Source of the DNA: a virus
Direction: 5' to 3' (one strand)
IMG/VR virus record: IMGVR_UViG_3300031857_000018
Span: 105,329-169,328 of that record
Length of the DNA: 64,000 nucleotides
A program made the translations under genes and the position numbers. The notes beneath the pieces were generated by a model. The model was not told the origin of the DNA. It was given only the letters and a program-made list of their open reading frames with translations, and did no database searches. Of this stretch, positions 32,870 to 41,742 are shown piece after piece. Within the stretch, counting starts at the first letter, position 1; the number at the start of each line of letters is the position of its first letter.

Positions 32870-34205
32870 TGTTCATTGAGTTTCTAAGTTGCATGATCAT
32901 TGTTTGATACTGAGCCGTTTGTGGTATTTCAAACACAGTTCGTCCTGGAAACTGATAATCATGTTCTGGATGCATCATTAGCATATGACCCGTTTCATCA
33001 ATTCCTAACACAGGATGTGCTACTTCACGCATTGTGATCGCCCCGGTTGGAGTTGGTATCATGGTGCAGAAGCCTGGATGTTTCCATTGTCCTTCTGGAT
33101 CAATTACTCCGCCTGTTTTTCGTATAACATTGGCCCAACCTTTAAGGTCTAATGGTCGTTTGCGCGTAACATGCAAAACCAATGATTCTGTTATTTCTTT
33201 TTCATCGTCTGATTTTAGGAAGGCAGATGGCATAATATGTTTATCCATTTTGAGTGCCTTTGCTAGTATTGCTACTAAACTACCACCTGGCATAATTGCT
33301 ACTGTAGTTAGTCCTAACAGTTTCACCACATCTTTCATTTGGTTACGAACCCATGCCCATTCTTCCGAAGTTAGTTTCTCACCGTTAATATGACGAAGCA
33401 GCATCACCATGGCTTGTTTGGTTTCATCTTTCTCAGTACGCATTGCCGAAATAAAGTGTTTTACTTTATCCTTTGCTTTGTTAACTGTGTCAGCCATATT
33501 GATTTCATTTAAAGAACTTTCTAACGCAAGTTGACCCATTGTAATCTTTTTTTCAAGGTTCTTTAAACGTTCGATATATCCTTTATTACGTAGATGTTTG
33601 AATGCCATGTTTTCCACCGAATACTCGCCTTCTGCTTCTAAACCAGTTTGGCGAAGATGCTGGAGTCGTTGTGTGATGTTTTTAATTTTTTGTTCTATGT
33701 GTGGATCCGTCTCTTTGAGTGAATCAATATCGTATTCGTATGGTTCTGCTTTTTGTTGAATGGCTCCATCATCTACAGTAACAGTGTCGGAGGCTGGTTT
33801 GCGTATCCATTTATCACGTAGCACGGAATATATTCCTACTGATGAATGCAAGTCCTCATTTGAATCTTGGGCATACAACTCAATGTTCATGCCTTTATAT
33901 GTTAAAGGGTGTGTAGTGTTCCATATGCTTTTCTTTGCATGCATATAATTTTTAACTATGTGTAGATTGTCTCCAATTTCTAAATAGTTAATAACAACAT
34001 GCAAATCAATATCACTATGTTCCGTCCAATTGTAATTAGCACTACTACCGATGATTATAACATCATGGATATCACAACGTACTTCTAAGAAATTGTAAAA
34101 TGCTTTTGCAATTTTCATGAACCCAACACGAAGCTTGGGATGAAGTTTGTCTCCATCCCAAAGCTTTGGATTAAGTGTGCTATGTGTTTGATATTCGGTT
34201 ATCAT
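32847..34205 (-). CDS. nucleotidyltransferase plus LETM1-like protein
   Basis: 452 residues. N-terminal Pol-beta-type core: IIIGSSANYNWTEHSDIDLH (GS-x-D-x-D order). From ~250, VMLLRHINGEKLTSEEWAWV and TTVAIMPGGSLVAILAKALK, then MPSAFL, resemble the LETM1/MDM38-type domain. C-terminal unknown region. Two linked domains suggest a head-carried enzyme; substrate unknown. An SLNE/I site near 235 could separate the domains by proteolysis. Confidence 0.65.
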   Translation of the reverse strand: MITEYQTHSTLNPKLWDGDKLHPKLRVGFMKIAKAFYNFLEVRCDIHDVIIIGSSANYNWTEHSDIDLHVVINYLEIGDNLHIVKNYMHAKKSIWNTTHPLTYKGMNIELYAQDSNEDLHSSVGIYSVLRDKWIRKPASDTVTVDDGAIQQKAEPYEYDIDSLKETDPHIEQKIKNITQRLQHLRQTGLEAEGEYSVENMAFKHLRNKGYIERLKNLEKKITMGQLALESSLNEINMADTVNKAKDKVKHFISAMRTEKDETKQAMVMLLRHINGEKLTSEEWAWVRNQMKDVVKLLGLTTVAIMPGGSLVAILAKALKMDKHIMPSAFLKSDDEKEITESLVLHVTRKRPLDLKGWANVIRKTGGVIDPEGQWKHPGFCTMIPTPTGAITMREVAHPVLGIDETGHMLMMHPEHDYQFPGRTVFEIPQTAQYQTMIMQLRNSMNNGGIDAK

Positions 34206-34207
34206 TG

Positions 34208-36721
34208 TTATTTCGTATTAGTAGCAGTCGGTGTAGCAAACTTAACTTTTTCAACATTACCTTTTTCATCTCGTGTTACAAAATCATAATCGCCTGGATC
34301 AGATTTATATACTGGTAATGTTTTTGATGCTATTTTATCCGTTCCTTCTACGGCGCCTTTTATTACTGGTTTAACATATGAGTTATACATGTTTCGTACC
34401 GCATTAAATGATCCAAATGCCCATGCTAATAATGATACAATGAATCCTTGTCGCTGGTCTCGGTTTTCGGTATACACGCCAGTTTTTTCTAGTAAATCTT
34501 GAAATTCATTGTAAATTACATCTAATGCTTTTGGTCTAGCAAACAATCGTTTTATAACATACAACATCATCTCAATTGCTTTAAAGAGCCAACTCAGCCA
34601 CGCACCGCCATTCGTACTTAGCCATTTCATTGGTGATTCAAACAGTGGATCTAAAATCCCGGAAGATCTCCAATCATACTTGAATGTTCCAAGTACGCGG
34701 CCGGCATCATATGTACGGTGAATTGCGTTTGGTAACAGTGCACAGAATCTAGCCCAAAACGTTTTTGTATATTCGACAAAAATTAAATTACCTGTATTAA
34801 TTGTTTCTTTAATAAATTGGTTGGTCCAAAGTCGTTGTGCTTCTTTACCTACTACGCTACCGCCTACTGTTTTTGTAGCCATGAACAATGGAACGATTAT
34901 TTTCTTGTAAATTTCATCACCTTTACCAGAGTTGATAGTTTTTGCAATTGCACCCCAAATCTCAGCATCGATATTTTTAGTAGTAGTATTCAATAAATCT
35001 GCAGGTAGTCCCAATGTTCGAAGCATGTTTATATTTACAGCACCGCCTGGTAATCTAAATGCTGCCGTTTTAATCCATGTTGTTATAGAATCTCTGTTTT
35101 TATTTAAAATATTAAACAATATCGTTCTACCGCCAGGCGTATTTAACACTGATGCTAAGAATACATCCGGACGTTTTCTACATAAAACCGTAAATGAGTT
35201 TACCATGTTCGAGGCTACCGAATCCCATACTTTTTTTGGAAGCATTGCAACAACATTTCCCCATACTTTTCCTAACATGGTTGGGGCAGTGTTTTTGAAG
35301 AATTTAGATGTAGCAAGTAAAATTTCTTTTTTATTTTTTTTGCTATATGTTTTAACCGCAGTAGCTAAAAATACTTCATCCGCACCTTCTTCTGCAATTT
35401 TTAATAATCGTTCTGATTTAGCTGCGTTAATAAGAGCCCAGTTTTGGAATGCATCGCCATACCGTAATACCAACTGTTCTCCAATTCTCGATAACGCAGC
35501 ATTTGTTGCCCGAAAACCTTTTACAAAATTTAATAATAATTGTTTTAAGTTTTTTATTTTAGCTAGTTTGCTAAACTTTTTAATAAATTCTTTTACATTT
35601 TTACGTTGGCGTGCATTTGTTCTCCACATTTCTAGGAATGCTTCTTCTGATTTCATTGCTGCTTGTATCGCTTCTGGTCCAACTTTACCACCAAATTTTA
35701 CCGCTGCTATAAGTCGTTTACTACCTAACTTAATGATACTACCAGCAAATGGAATAACCGCAATCATTGATAAGCATCCTTCTAATTTGCGGCCGCGAAT
35801 GAAATAAGCAATTCCATTAAGTAAATCAATTATATCACCATATCCTGGAATTAATCCTGCCCAATCCAATATAGACTGTATGGTATCTTTTACTTGTTCT
35901 AATGGTTTATCGGATATATCTTCAAATCCACGTGCTGAACGCTTATATAAATTTGGATCTTTAAGTCCATGTCCTGCTATTAAAAAGAATCTTTTAATCC
36001 ACCCGGATTCCTTATACACATCAAATTCACCAGATTTTACATCATCGGTTAAGTTAAATATTAAATTTTTACCTTTTTTATAAATGTATCCGAATACTTG
36101 TCCGCCTGGATTACTTATTTGAATTTTATTTCCAGTTAGCTTCCATTTGAATTTAGTACTAGTACTTAAATCTGGTCGCATATAAACATATCCGTCAGAT
36201 TGGAAATGAAACAATGTTCCTGATTTTAAATCTGCGGCATACACCGGGACTTGCCAGTTATACGAGTTTACCGCAGCATTCGTTAAACGTCCTGCATTGT
36301 TTGGAGATAATTTATCTGTACGGAATACTTGGGTTTTAAACAATTGCTCTGCTGGGGCTAAATTCTCTGGCCATGGTTTTAACTTTTTACTCGCAATTAT
36401 CTTATCCATTTCTTTTTCGTTTTTCGTTAAGAATGAATTAGGCCCCATTTGTGTAGGGAATACTCGTAAATTTGGATCTGGCTTTAACGGATCAAATGTT
36501 GTTTTTTGTGTTACAAGTTTTGTTAGTGAATCTTCTTCCCGGGCAGTTAATAATTGTTCACTTAAAACTGCATCTTTTTGAAAAGCTTCGCGGAGCACTG
36601 CTTCTATAGTTAACTCATTCTGAAGAGCTGATGTATTAGTGTCTGTCGGTGTAGGTTTGATATCACGAAGTATCGCTTCTCGCAATACAACATCTAACGT
36701 AATGTTTGTAGATTGATTCAT
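34208..36721 (-). CDS. large putative internal/ejection protein with pre-toxin-like segment
   Basis: 837 residues. Two repeated N-terminal peptides, LDVVLREA and IEAVLREA, each with an L-R-E/A site like T4 capsid-targeting peptides. Residues ~285-335, DWAGLIPGYGDIIDLLNGIA then AVIPFAGSIIKLGSKRL, match the pre-toxin (PT-TG) segment of polymorphic toxins. The long C-terminus is helical and amphipathic (KEFIKKFSKLAKIKNLKQLL). Likely packaged in the head and ejected; its target is unknown. Confidence 0.6.
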   Translation of the reverse strand: MNQSTNITLDVVLREAILRDIKPTPTDTNTSALQNELTIEAVLREAFQKDAVLSEQLLTAREEDSLTKLVTQKTTFDPLKPDPNLRVFPTQMGPNSFLTKNEKEMDKIIASKKLKPWPENLAPAEQLFKTQVFRTDKLSPNNAGRLTNAAVNSYNWQVPVYAADLKSGTLFHFQSDGYVYMRPDLSTSTKFKWKLTGNKIQISNPGGQVFGYIYKKGKNLIFNLTDDVKSGEFDVYKESGWIKRFFLIAGHGLKDPNLYKRSARGFEDISDKPLEQVKDTIQSILDWAGLIPGYGDIIDLLNGIAYFIRGRKLEGCLSMIAVIPFAGSIIKLGSKRLIAAVKFGGKVGPEAIQAAMKSEEAFLEMWRTNARQRKNVKEFIKKFSKLAKIKNLKQLLLNFVKGFRATNAALSRIGEQLVLRYGDAFQNWALINAAKSERLLKIAEEGADEVFLATAVKTYSKKNKKEILLATSKFFKNTAPTMLGKVWGNVVAMLPKKVWDSVASNMVNSFTVLCRKRPDVFLASVLNTPGGRTILFNILNKNRDSITTWIKTAAFRLPGGAVNINMLRTLGLPADLLNTTTKNIDAEIWGAIAKTINSGKGDEIYKKIIVPLFMATKTVGGSVVGKEAQRLWTNQFIKETINTGNLIFVEYTKTFWARFCALLPNAIHRTYDAGRVLGTFKYDWRSSGILDPLFESPMKWLSTNGGAWLSWLFKAIEMMLYVIKRLFARPKALDVIYNEFQDLLEKTGVYTENRDQRQGFIVSLLAWAFGSFNAVRNMYNSYVKPVIKGAVEGTDKIASKTLPVYKSDPGDYDFVTRDEKGNVEKVKFATPTATNTK

Positions 36722-36737
36722 ATTATAATTTCCTATT

Positions 36738-36751
36738 TATTATAAATATCA
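36738..36751 (-). promoter_or_regulatory. late-type motif TGATATTTATAATA
   Basis: Minus-strand copy of the late-type word, just upstream of the 837-residue gene. Confidence 0.45.
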
Positions 36752-37099
36752 TCATTTCCAAAAGAGCTGTATTAAAATCAATGCAAATGCTAATCCGAGA
36801 GACACTGCTGTTTTTAAATTGATGGCTTCATCCCGGAATACCCAGGTCATGATGGCAAACATAGTAATACCAGTAACAAATGAAACAAATCGACCCGGCC
36901 AAAATGCACCGTCAAACCCGGTAACTGCAAATCGTGTTGCTTCCATAAACAACCAAGTGATTGGAACACCCATTAGCATAAGTGCCCATCGGTATGTTTT
37001 AGCCCATGGCCATATTAATGGTCCATTTGTTTGTATCCAAACGAAGCTTTGTCCTACTAAAAAAATTAATATGGAAAATATAATGTATTTATAGTTCAT
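36752..37099 (-). CDS. membrane protein, four TM segments
   Basis: 115 residues from MNYKYIIFSILIFLVGQSFV (ORF open to 37132). About four TM helices, with FDGAFWPGRFVSFVTGITMF recalling small DMT-type membrane proteins of marine phages. Last gene of the lysis/two-component operon; it may be a transporter or sensor component. TTTCATATTATATGAT lies just upstream. Confidence 0.6.
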   Translation of the reverse strand: MNYKYIIFSILIFLVGQSFVWIQTNGPLIWPWAKTYRWALMLMGVPITWLFMEATRFAVTGFDGAFWPGRFVSFVTGITMFAIMTWVFRDEAINLKTAVSLGLAFALILIQLFWK

Positions 37100-37137
37100 A
37101 TCATATAATATGAAATTTACTACAGAATTCAAAGTAA

Positions 37138-37710
37138 TTATTTATTAGAGTCAGATGCGTATTTAACACCCATGATAGTGCCGATGATACTAAAAGCATT
37201 TGTTAGCAATATACCAAACATATTACTCCACGTGCTACCAATGATCTGAGTATCTTTATTAACAAACAATGCAACCATATATATAACGGTAGTTGTGACA
37301 CCTACTCCGATTATGATAATAAGTGATATACGAACAATTAGATTGATTAACTCGAACTGAGTTCGTTTTTGTATCATGTCTAAACTGTCCATGGCGGCAT
37401 CGCGGGCTGTTTCAGCATCACATTTGGATTGTTCTGCATCCGTTGCTGCTTGTTGAAGTTCTATCATCAACTGTTGATTTTGTTCGTTTGATTCAACTAG
37501 TTGTTTGTTTTGATCTTGTATTTGTTTGGTTATTTCTAATCGTTTTCGTCGATTTTCTTTATCGCGGGTTGTGCATGTTTTTATATATGCATCAAACTCA
37601 ATATCATCGGTTGAATCAATTAACTTTAGAATGTTGCCTTCTAGAGCTATATTTTTACGGGCATATAACTCAATTAATTTTTGTTTAGTATTATCATCTA
37701 ATACTATCAT
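37138..37710 (-). CDS. coiled-coil and two-TM protein next to the response regulator
   Basis: 190 residues. Long cytoplasmic coiled coil (about 50-110, KQIQDQNKQLVESNEQNQQL), then two TM helices (IVRISLIIIIGVGVTTTVIY and IGSTWSNMFGILLTNAFSII). Starts inside the response regulator gene with a 4-bp ATGA overlap, so it is co-translated. A plausible output or scaffolding partner for the two-component pair, since the regulator has no output domain. Confidence 0.65.
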   Translation of the reverse strand: MIVLDDNTKQKLIELYARKNIALEGNILKLIDSTDDIEFDAYIKTCTTRDKENRRKRLEITKQIQDQNKQLVESNEQNQQLMIELQQAATDAEQSKCDAETARDAAMDSLDMIQKRTQFELINLIVRISLIIIIGVGVTTTVIYMVALFVNKDTQIIGSTWSNMFGILLTNAFSIIGTIMGVKYASDSNK

Positions 37711-38144
37711 CGATACACTTTAAATGGGGCAGTGCGTGCTTTATACCCGTCATAGTCTGCGCGGAATTGTTCTAAACGAGGTTCGATATCATCTGACTTA
37801 ATTATCCAAAACTGTGCGCCGGCTTGAATTGCCTTTGCTTGTTCTTCTGGTTCATTTGATGATGAGATGATTCCAATAACCACGTTATTACCATACTCAA
37901 AATTAATTTTTCTGATAAGTTCGATACCATCAAACGAACTACCAATAATATTCAAGTCAACAAATACACATTCGGGTTTATCGTTAGCATCGCCACTTTG
38001 AAACCATTTTTGAAACAGTTTTGCTGCTTCGTCGGAACTATTTAATGAGTTTAAAGACAAACTTATATCGAGCAATGAACATGCATCTTCAAATACTAAG
38101 TGGAATAAATCTTCATCATCTACCAATAAAATTGAATCAATCAT
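37707..38144 (-). CDS. receiver-only response regulator
   Basis: 145 residues, a single receiver domain. Acidic pocket DD at 9-10, phospho-acceptor Asp63 in VFVDLNI, Ser in GIISSS (~93-96) and Lys116 in WIIKSDD. No DNA-binding or enzyme domain follows, so output must come from protein contact. Overlaps the kinase gene by 8 bp. Confidence 0.88.
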   Translation of the reverse strand: MIDSILLVDDEDLFHLVFEDACSLLDISLSLNSLNSSDEAAKLFQKWFQSGDANDKPECVFVDLNIIGSSFDGIELIRKINFEYGNNVVIGIISSSNEPEEQAKAIQAGAQFWIIKSDDIEPRLEQFRADYDGYKARTAPFKVYR

Positions 38145-39750
38145 TTTTGCTTTCCTTTATTTTTATTTTCATTTTTGTGCCTGTTTCATTTTTTTCACAG
38201 GTAATATTAAATCCATGTTCTTCTAAAATAGCAACACAAATATTTAAACCCAAACCAGTTCCAGCTTCAGTTTGGCCTTCTTTCCGAGTATATGGTTTTG
38301 ATAAATGATCAAAATCTTTTTGTGTAATACCTCTACCATTATCTTGAACGTAAATGGTATCATCATCGGAATATATTTTAACAAACTTAGTGTCAGAATC
38401 ATTATACTTTAAACCGTTTCTAATCAAGTTATCCAATGCTGTACAGAACAATGCTTCGTTTACTTCGATGGTTGGTAACTGGTCGATAATAACTTGACTA
38501 CTGTATGCAGTTGATGACAAGTAATCGGATAATATCATTTTCAAATCACATTCAGCTTTATTTAGTACAACATCTTTTTTTACGAGATTGGTAAATTCAT
38601 ATACACCTTTATACACTTTTTGTGAATGTTTCAATCCTTCTTTAATCATGCGGATTGGGGCTTCAATTTTTAATGAACTAATATCATCAGAACTTAATCT
38701 TCTTTCTAACGAACTAAGTCCCCTAGGCATATACGTATTAATACCTGAATGCATATCGTGTCTTAATATCTTAGCTGCGTGTTCTAGATACGTATTTTTC
38801 TTTTCAATCTCTTTCTTTTGTTCATATGAATCGGTAATATTAGTAGCAATTTTCAATATGCGATATATCTTGCCGTCCATTCCGATAATTGGATTATAAG
38901 TTGATTGTAAATACACTAAAGAGCCATCTTTTTTAACTCTTGTAATTTCACCGGTAAATAATATACCGTCATTTAGTTTTTTCCAAAAAAGAGCATATTC
39001 TTCACTGTTAAAATGTGTGTCGTCTATAAATATTCTGTGGTGTTTTCCGACTAGTTCATCAGCTGAATCATATCCCATGGTTGTTAAAAACAAGTCATTA
39101 GCAAAAATAATGTTACCTTCTAAATCAAATTCAATAACTGCGTTAGATTTATTTATGGCATTCATTCTATTACGAATTTCTACTTCTTTTTTCTTAAGCT
39201 CCGTAACGTCTTGTCGTATTGATGAAAACCCTTCTAAATTGCCATGTTTATCAAATCGGGCTCTAATGTATGTGTCGACATAATATAGGTCACCTGTTTT
39301 TGTTTTGTTGGTGACAATTGCATTCCATATCTCACCTTTCATCACTGTTTCATACATCTTACCCCAGTACCCATCGGGTTGTAGACCAGAGTTTACGATG
39401 ATATGATCTTTACCGATAACCTCATCTAAAGACCATCCTGATACTTCTTCAAATTTTTTATTAACGTATGTTATTTTACCAGTTTTATCAGCAATTGAAA
39501 TAATTGCAGCTGTGTCAATAAACTCATCAGTATCTTTTATTTTTTTTAATAAAGTACTTGTTATATCAGCTGCGTGTGATTTCATTAAAAAATAAAATAG
39601 TGGTAAGAACACTAAAAAACACACAATTTCAATTCCGCGTGTAATGTAACTAGAATCTAATACTGAAAAGAATACTAAACCTTTTGTTATAGCAAAAACT
39701 ACTAATGTTACTATGGTAATACCTTTAAGTATTTTATGTAAACTAATCAT
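38137..39750 (-). CDS. PAS-domain sensor histidine kinase
   Basis: 537 residues. Two TM helices near the N-terminus (~10-32 and 40-57), PAS domains at ~74-185 and ~196-308, H-box LRHDMHSG with His331, N-box DNLIRNGLKYN (440-450), G1 DNGRG (470-474) and G2 GTGLGL (497-502). All catalytic boxes look intact. Its ATG directly follows the stop of the holin-family gene (TAAATG). A full kinase in a phage lysis operon is unusual. Confidence 0.93.
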   Translation of the reverse strand: MISLHKILKGITIVTLVVFAITKGLVFFSVLDSSYITRGIEIVCFLVFLPLFYFLMKSHAADITSTLLKKIKDTDEFIDTAAIISIADKTGKITYVNKKFEEVSGWSLDEVIGKDHIIVNSGLQPDGYWGKMYETVMKGEIWNAIVTNKTKTGDLYYVDTYIRARFDKHGNLEGFSSIRQDVTELKKKEVEIRNRMNAINKSNAVIEFDLEGNIIFANDLFLTTMGYDSADELVGKHHRIFIDDTHFNSEEYALFWKKLNDGILFTGEITRVKKDGSLVYLQSTYNPIIGMDGKIYRILKIATNITDSYEQKKEIEKKNTYLEHAAKILRHDMHSGINTYMPRGLSSLERRLSSDDISSLKIEAPIRMIKEGLKHSQKVYKGVYEFTNLVKKDVVLNKAECDLKMILSDYLSSTAYSSQVIIDQLPTIEVNEALFCTALDNLIRNGLKYNDSDTKFVKIYSDDDTIYVQDNGRGITQKDFDHLSKPYTRKEGQTEAGTGLGLNICVAILEEHGFNITCEKNETGTKMKIKIKESKND

Positions 39751-40167
39751 TTATCGTATACCTTTATGCTTATCTAATGCATCTAGAATTTGATTAAGAA
39801 CTGGTGCTTTTATAAACCCTGCCATCGATGCATTTTTAAGTGTACTGATAATTTGTAATATAATGAATGGAATTAAAATTGTTTCACTTAACCAAGAAGT
39901 TCCTGGATATCCTTTTTCTACAGACAGCAACACCGTTAAAATTATAATCCATGTTGCGGCTGTTCGAAGTACTTTGATTGCTTTACATGTTTGAAAACCT
40001 TCTCGCTTTATTCCAGCAATTACACCAAAAAACCCATCGACAAACACTACTGCAATTAATGCTAGATATTGCTCGTAATAGTCGATAGATAGATTAAAAA
40101 AATACGAACATATAAATGATATCATGGTCGTTGTGGATAATATTATTGCTAGAGCGGTTGTTTTCAT
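39751..40167 (-). CDS. holin-family membrane protein
   Basis: 138 residues with three to four TM helices (ALAIILSTTTMISFICSYFF; IAVVFVDGFFGVIAGIK; WIIILTVLL; LIPFIILQIISTL) and a FVDGFFGVIAGIK that fits the phage holin 4-type family. Overlaps the upstream endolysin as ATGA and abuts the kinase. It should permeabilise the inner membrane at lysis. Confidence 0.75.
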   Translation of the reverse strand: MKTTALAIILSTTTMISFICSYFFNLSIDYYEQYLALIAVVFVDGFFGVIAGIKREGFQTCKAIKVLRTAATWIIILTVLLSVEKGYPGTSWLSETILIPFIILQIISTLKNASMAGFIKAPVLNQILDALDKHKGIR

Positions 40168-40958
40168 TTTATATCTGAAGATTCAATTAAAGTATATGAA
40201 AATTTATTACCATTTGCTGTTTTAGCTTTGCGACAAATTGACATAAACTCTTCAAAATCAGCAGAACGTTTAAATACCTGGCAGCCTTCCGACCAATTTT
40301 CTACATATGTTGAATCAGCGCCGGCTTTATGAATGTTGATTCCAAATACACCTTCTTGAATTGATTTTTCATCATATACCATATCTTTGTTTGGATCGCG
40401 GAACACTTTAACTGGTTTGTTTTGTCCTAATGCTTCATACTTCCCGGCATGCAAACGCATTATGTGTGAATCGATATATTGTCCTTCTACTAAACGAGCA
40501 ACACCAGCTTTGTTTCCATACTGCATTACGCCTTTTGTTCCTGGATCGGTTGTTGCTGACCAACAATGGAATTTTTCTTCTCCGTTTACGGTGTAAGATA
40601 CTGTAATGTGATCATCGAATAGATTGGTTACTTTCTGTCCAGTTGCTGAATTACGAACTCCGATTATATTTAAAACATAATCGTTGCCATCAAACCATTT
40701 ATATCCTTTTGCTTTTACTGCTGACTCAATTTGGTCTTTTGTGTATTTTGAAACCGATGCTGGTTTTGCTTCTACAACGATTCCCATCTTAGCTAATGTT
40801 GCTGGGCCGACTACTCCATCTGCAGTTAATCCATTTTTAGTTTGCCACGCTTTAACTGCTTCTTCTGTTTTAGGTCCAAAATTTCCTACTGGATCTACAC
40901 CTAATACTACTTGAATTTTTTTAACCGTCTCGTTGTTATCACCTTTTTTTAGTATCAT
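40164..40958 (-). CDS. peptidoglycan-binding, L,D-transpeptidase-like cell-wall enzyme
   Basis: 264 residues. PG_binding_1 domain at 1-60 (GDNNETVKKIQVVLGVDPVG), then a catalytic domain with GINIHKAG and, further on, NWSEGCQVFKRS: an HxxG...SxGC pattern like YkuD L,D-transpeptidases. May cut or alter cross-links as an endolysin. In phages such proteins are often called peptidoglycan-binding endolysins. Confidence 0.75.
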   Translation of the reverse strand: MILKKGDNNETVKKIQVVLGVDPVGNFGPKTEEAVKAWQTKNGLTADGVVGPATLAKMGIVVEAKPASVSKYTKDQIESAVKAKGYKWFDGNDYVLNIIGVRNSATGQKVTNLFDDHITVSYTVNGEEKFHCWSATTDPGTKGVMQYGNKAGVARLVEGQYIDSHIMRLHAGKYEALGQNKPVKVFRDPNKDMVYDEKSIQEGVFGINIHKAGADSTYVENWSEGCQVFKRSADFEEFMSICRKAKTANGNKFSYTLIESSDIK

Positions 40959-40985
40959 AAAACTATCCTTATTCGTAATTGTTGT

Positions 40986-41447
40986 TTAATCTTTCTTAAA
41001 ATATAAATTTGCTTCTGCTTCGCGGCGACGAACTAGACCCCTTAACACGCGGCCTCCTGCCTTTGTCCATTTCATGAACTCAGCTCGGATAGTTTCGTCT
41101 GACGGATCAGCATTAACTTTTTTTAATAATGTTGATGATTTTAGGTTTGCTGGACCTAGATTGTAGGCAAATGATACTAATGCATCGAATTGATTCTGAT
41201 TGATGTCATCTCGACAATATGAATCTACATACTGCTCAAAACTTGCTAACATGCTTTTCAATAAGTCTGTGCCATGGACTTCCGTGATTGGAGTATCGGA
41301 CATTGTTACTTTTTTACCACCTGGATAAAAAGTTGCGCCGTAACCAATAGTAGGAATTCCTGCAGGGCACTTATAAGGTGCTGCGCGGAACCCTTCCATT
41401 GTTTTGATTATTTCAATTCCGGCCGTTCCTGTTTTTGTAATTTTCAT
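40986..41447 (-). CDS. GH24 muramidase (lysozyme)
   Basis: 153 residues. Catalytic Glu18 in TMEGFRAAPYKC, Cys27 and Thr33 (E-8-C-5-T spacing), TIGYGATFYPGG, and C-terminal RGLVRRREAEANLYF. Cleaves the glycan backbone of peptidoglycan. No signal sequence is visible, so it needs the holin. Second gene of the lysis operon. Confidence 0.92.
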   Translation of the reverse strand: MKITKTGTAGIEIIKTMEGFRAAPYKCPAGIPTIGYGATFYPGGKKVTMSDTPITEVHGTDLLKSMLASFEQYVDSYCRDDINQNQFDALVSFAYNLGPANLKSSTLLKKVNADPSDETIRAEFMKWTKAGGRVLRGLVRRREAEANLYFKKD

Positions 41448-41465
41448 GACTGTTTAAACCTTTAT

Positions 41466-41684
41466 TTATTTTTTCATTAAAAACTTTTCAGCTACATTAC
41501 CAGCAATACAGATAATTACAATAGTTTTAACTGCGTCTACTAGGTCTGTAGATGGTTTAATTGATTCATGTGAATATGAATTTAACACCATGGTAACAGA
41601 AATAAATAGGAATCCTAAAAATGCAATAACTCGTTTCATTGAGGTGTCTCCACCGGTAAACATTTCTTTGATAAAATTTTTCAT
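41466..41684 (-). CDS. small holin-like membrane protein
   Basis: 72 residues, MKNFIKEMFTGGDTSMKRVI. Two TM helices (AFLGFLFISVTMVLNSYS and AVKTIVIICIAGNVAEKF), charged ends, directly ahead of the muramidase: a typical phage holin build. Late-type promoter word at 41708-41720. Confidence 0.7.
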   Translation of the reverse strand: MKNFIKEMFTGGDTSMKRVIAFLGFLFISVTMVLNSYSHESIKPSTDLVDAVKTIVIICIAGNVAEKFLMKK

Positions 41685-41707
41685 GTAGCTACTTTCTTAT
41701 ACTTCAA

Positions 41708-41720
41708 GTATAAATATCAG
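41708..41720 (-). promoter_or_regulatory. late-type motif CTGATATTTATAC
   Basis: Minus-strand CTGATATTTATAC upstream of the lysis operon; same word as at other late-type starts. Confidence 0.45.
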
Positions 41721-41742
41721 TAACTAGAATTTAATTGCAGTA

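Noticed and set aside
34932-35807. 291-codon plus-strand ORF
   Set aside because: It lies antisense within the 837-residue gene, whose frame has protein-like composition; the antisense ORF is a by-product of codon bias and has no SD or promoter.
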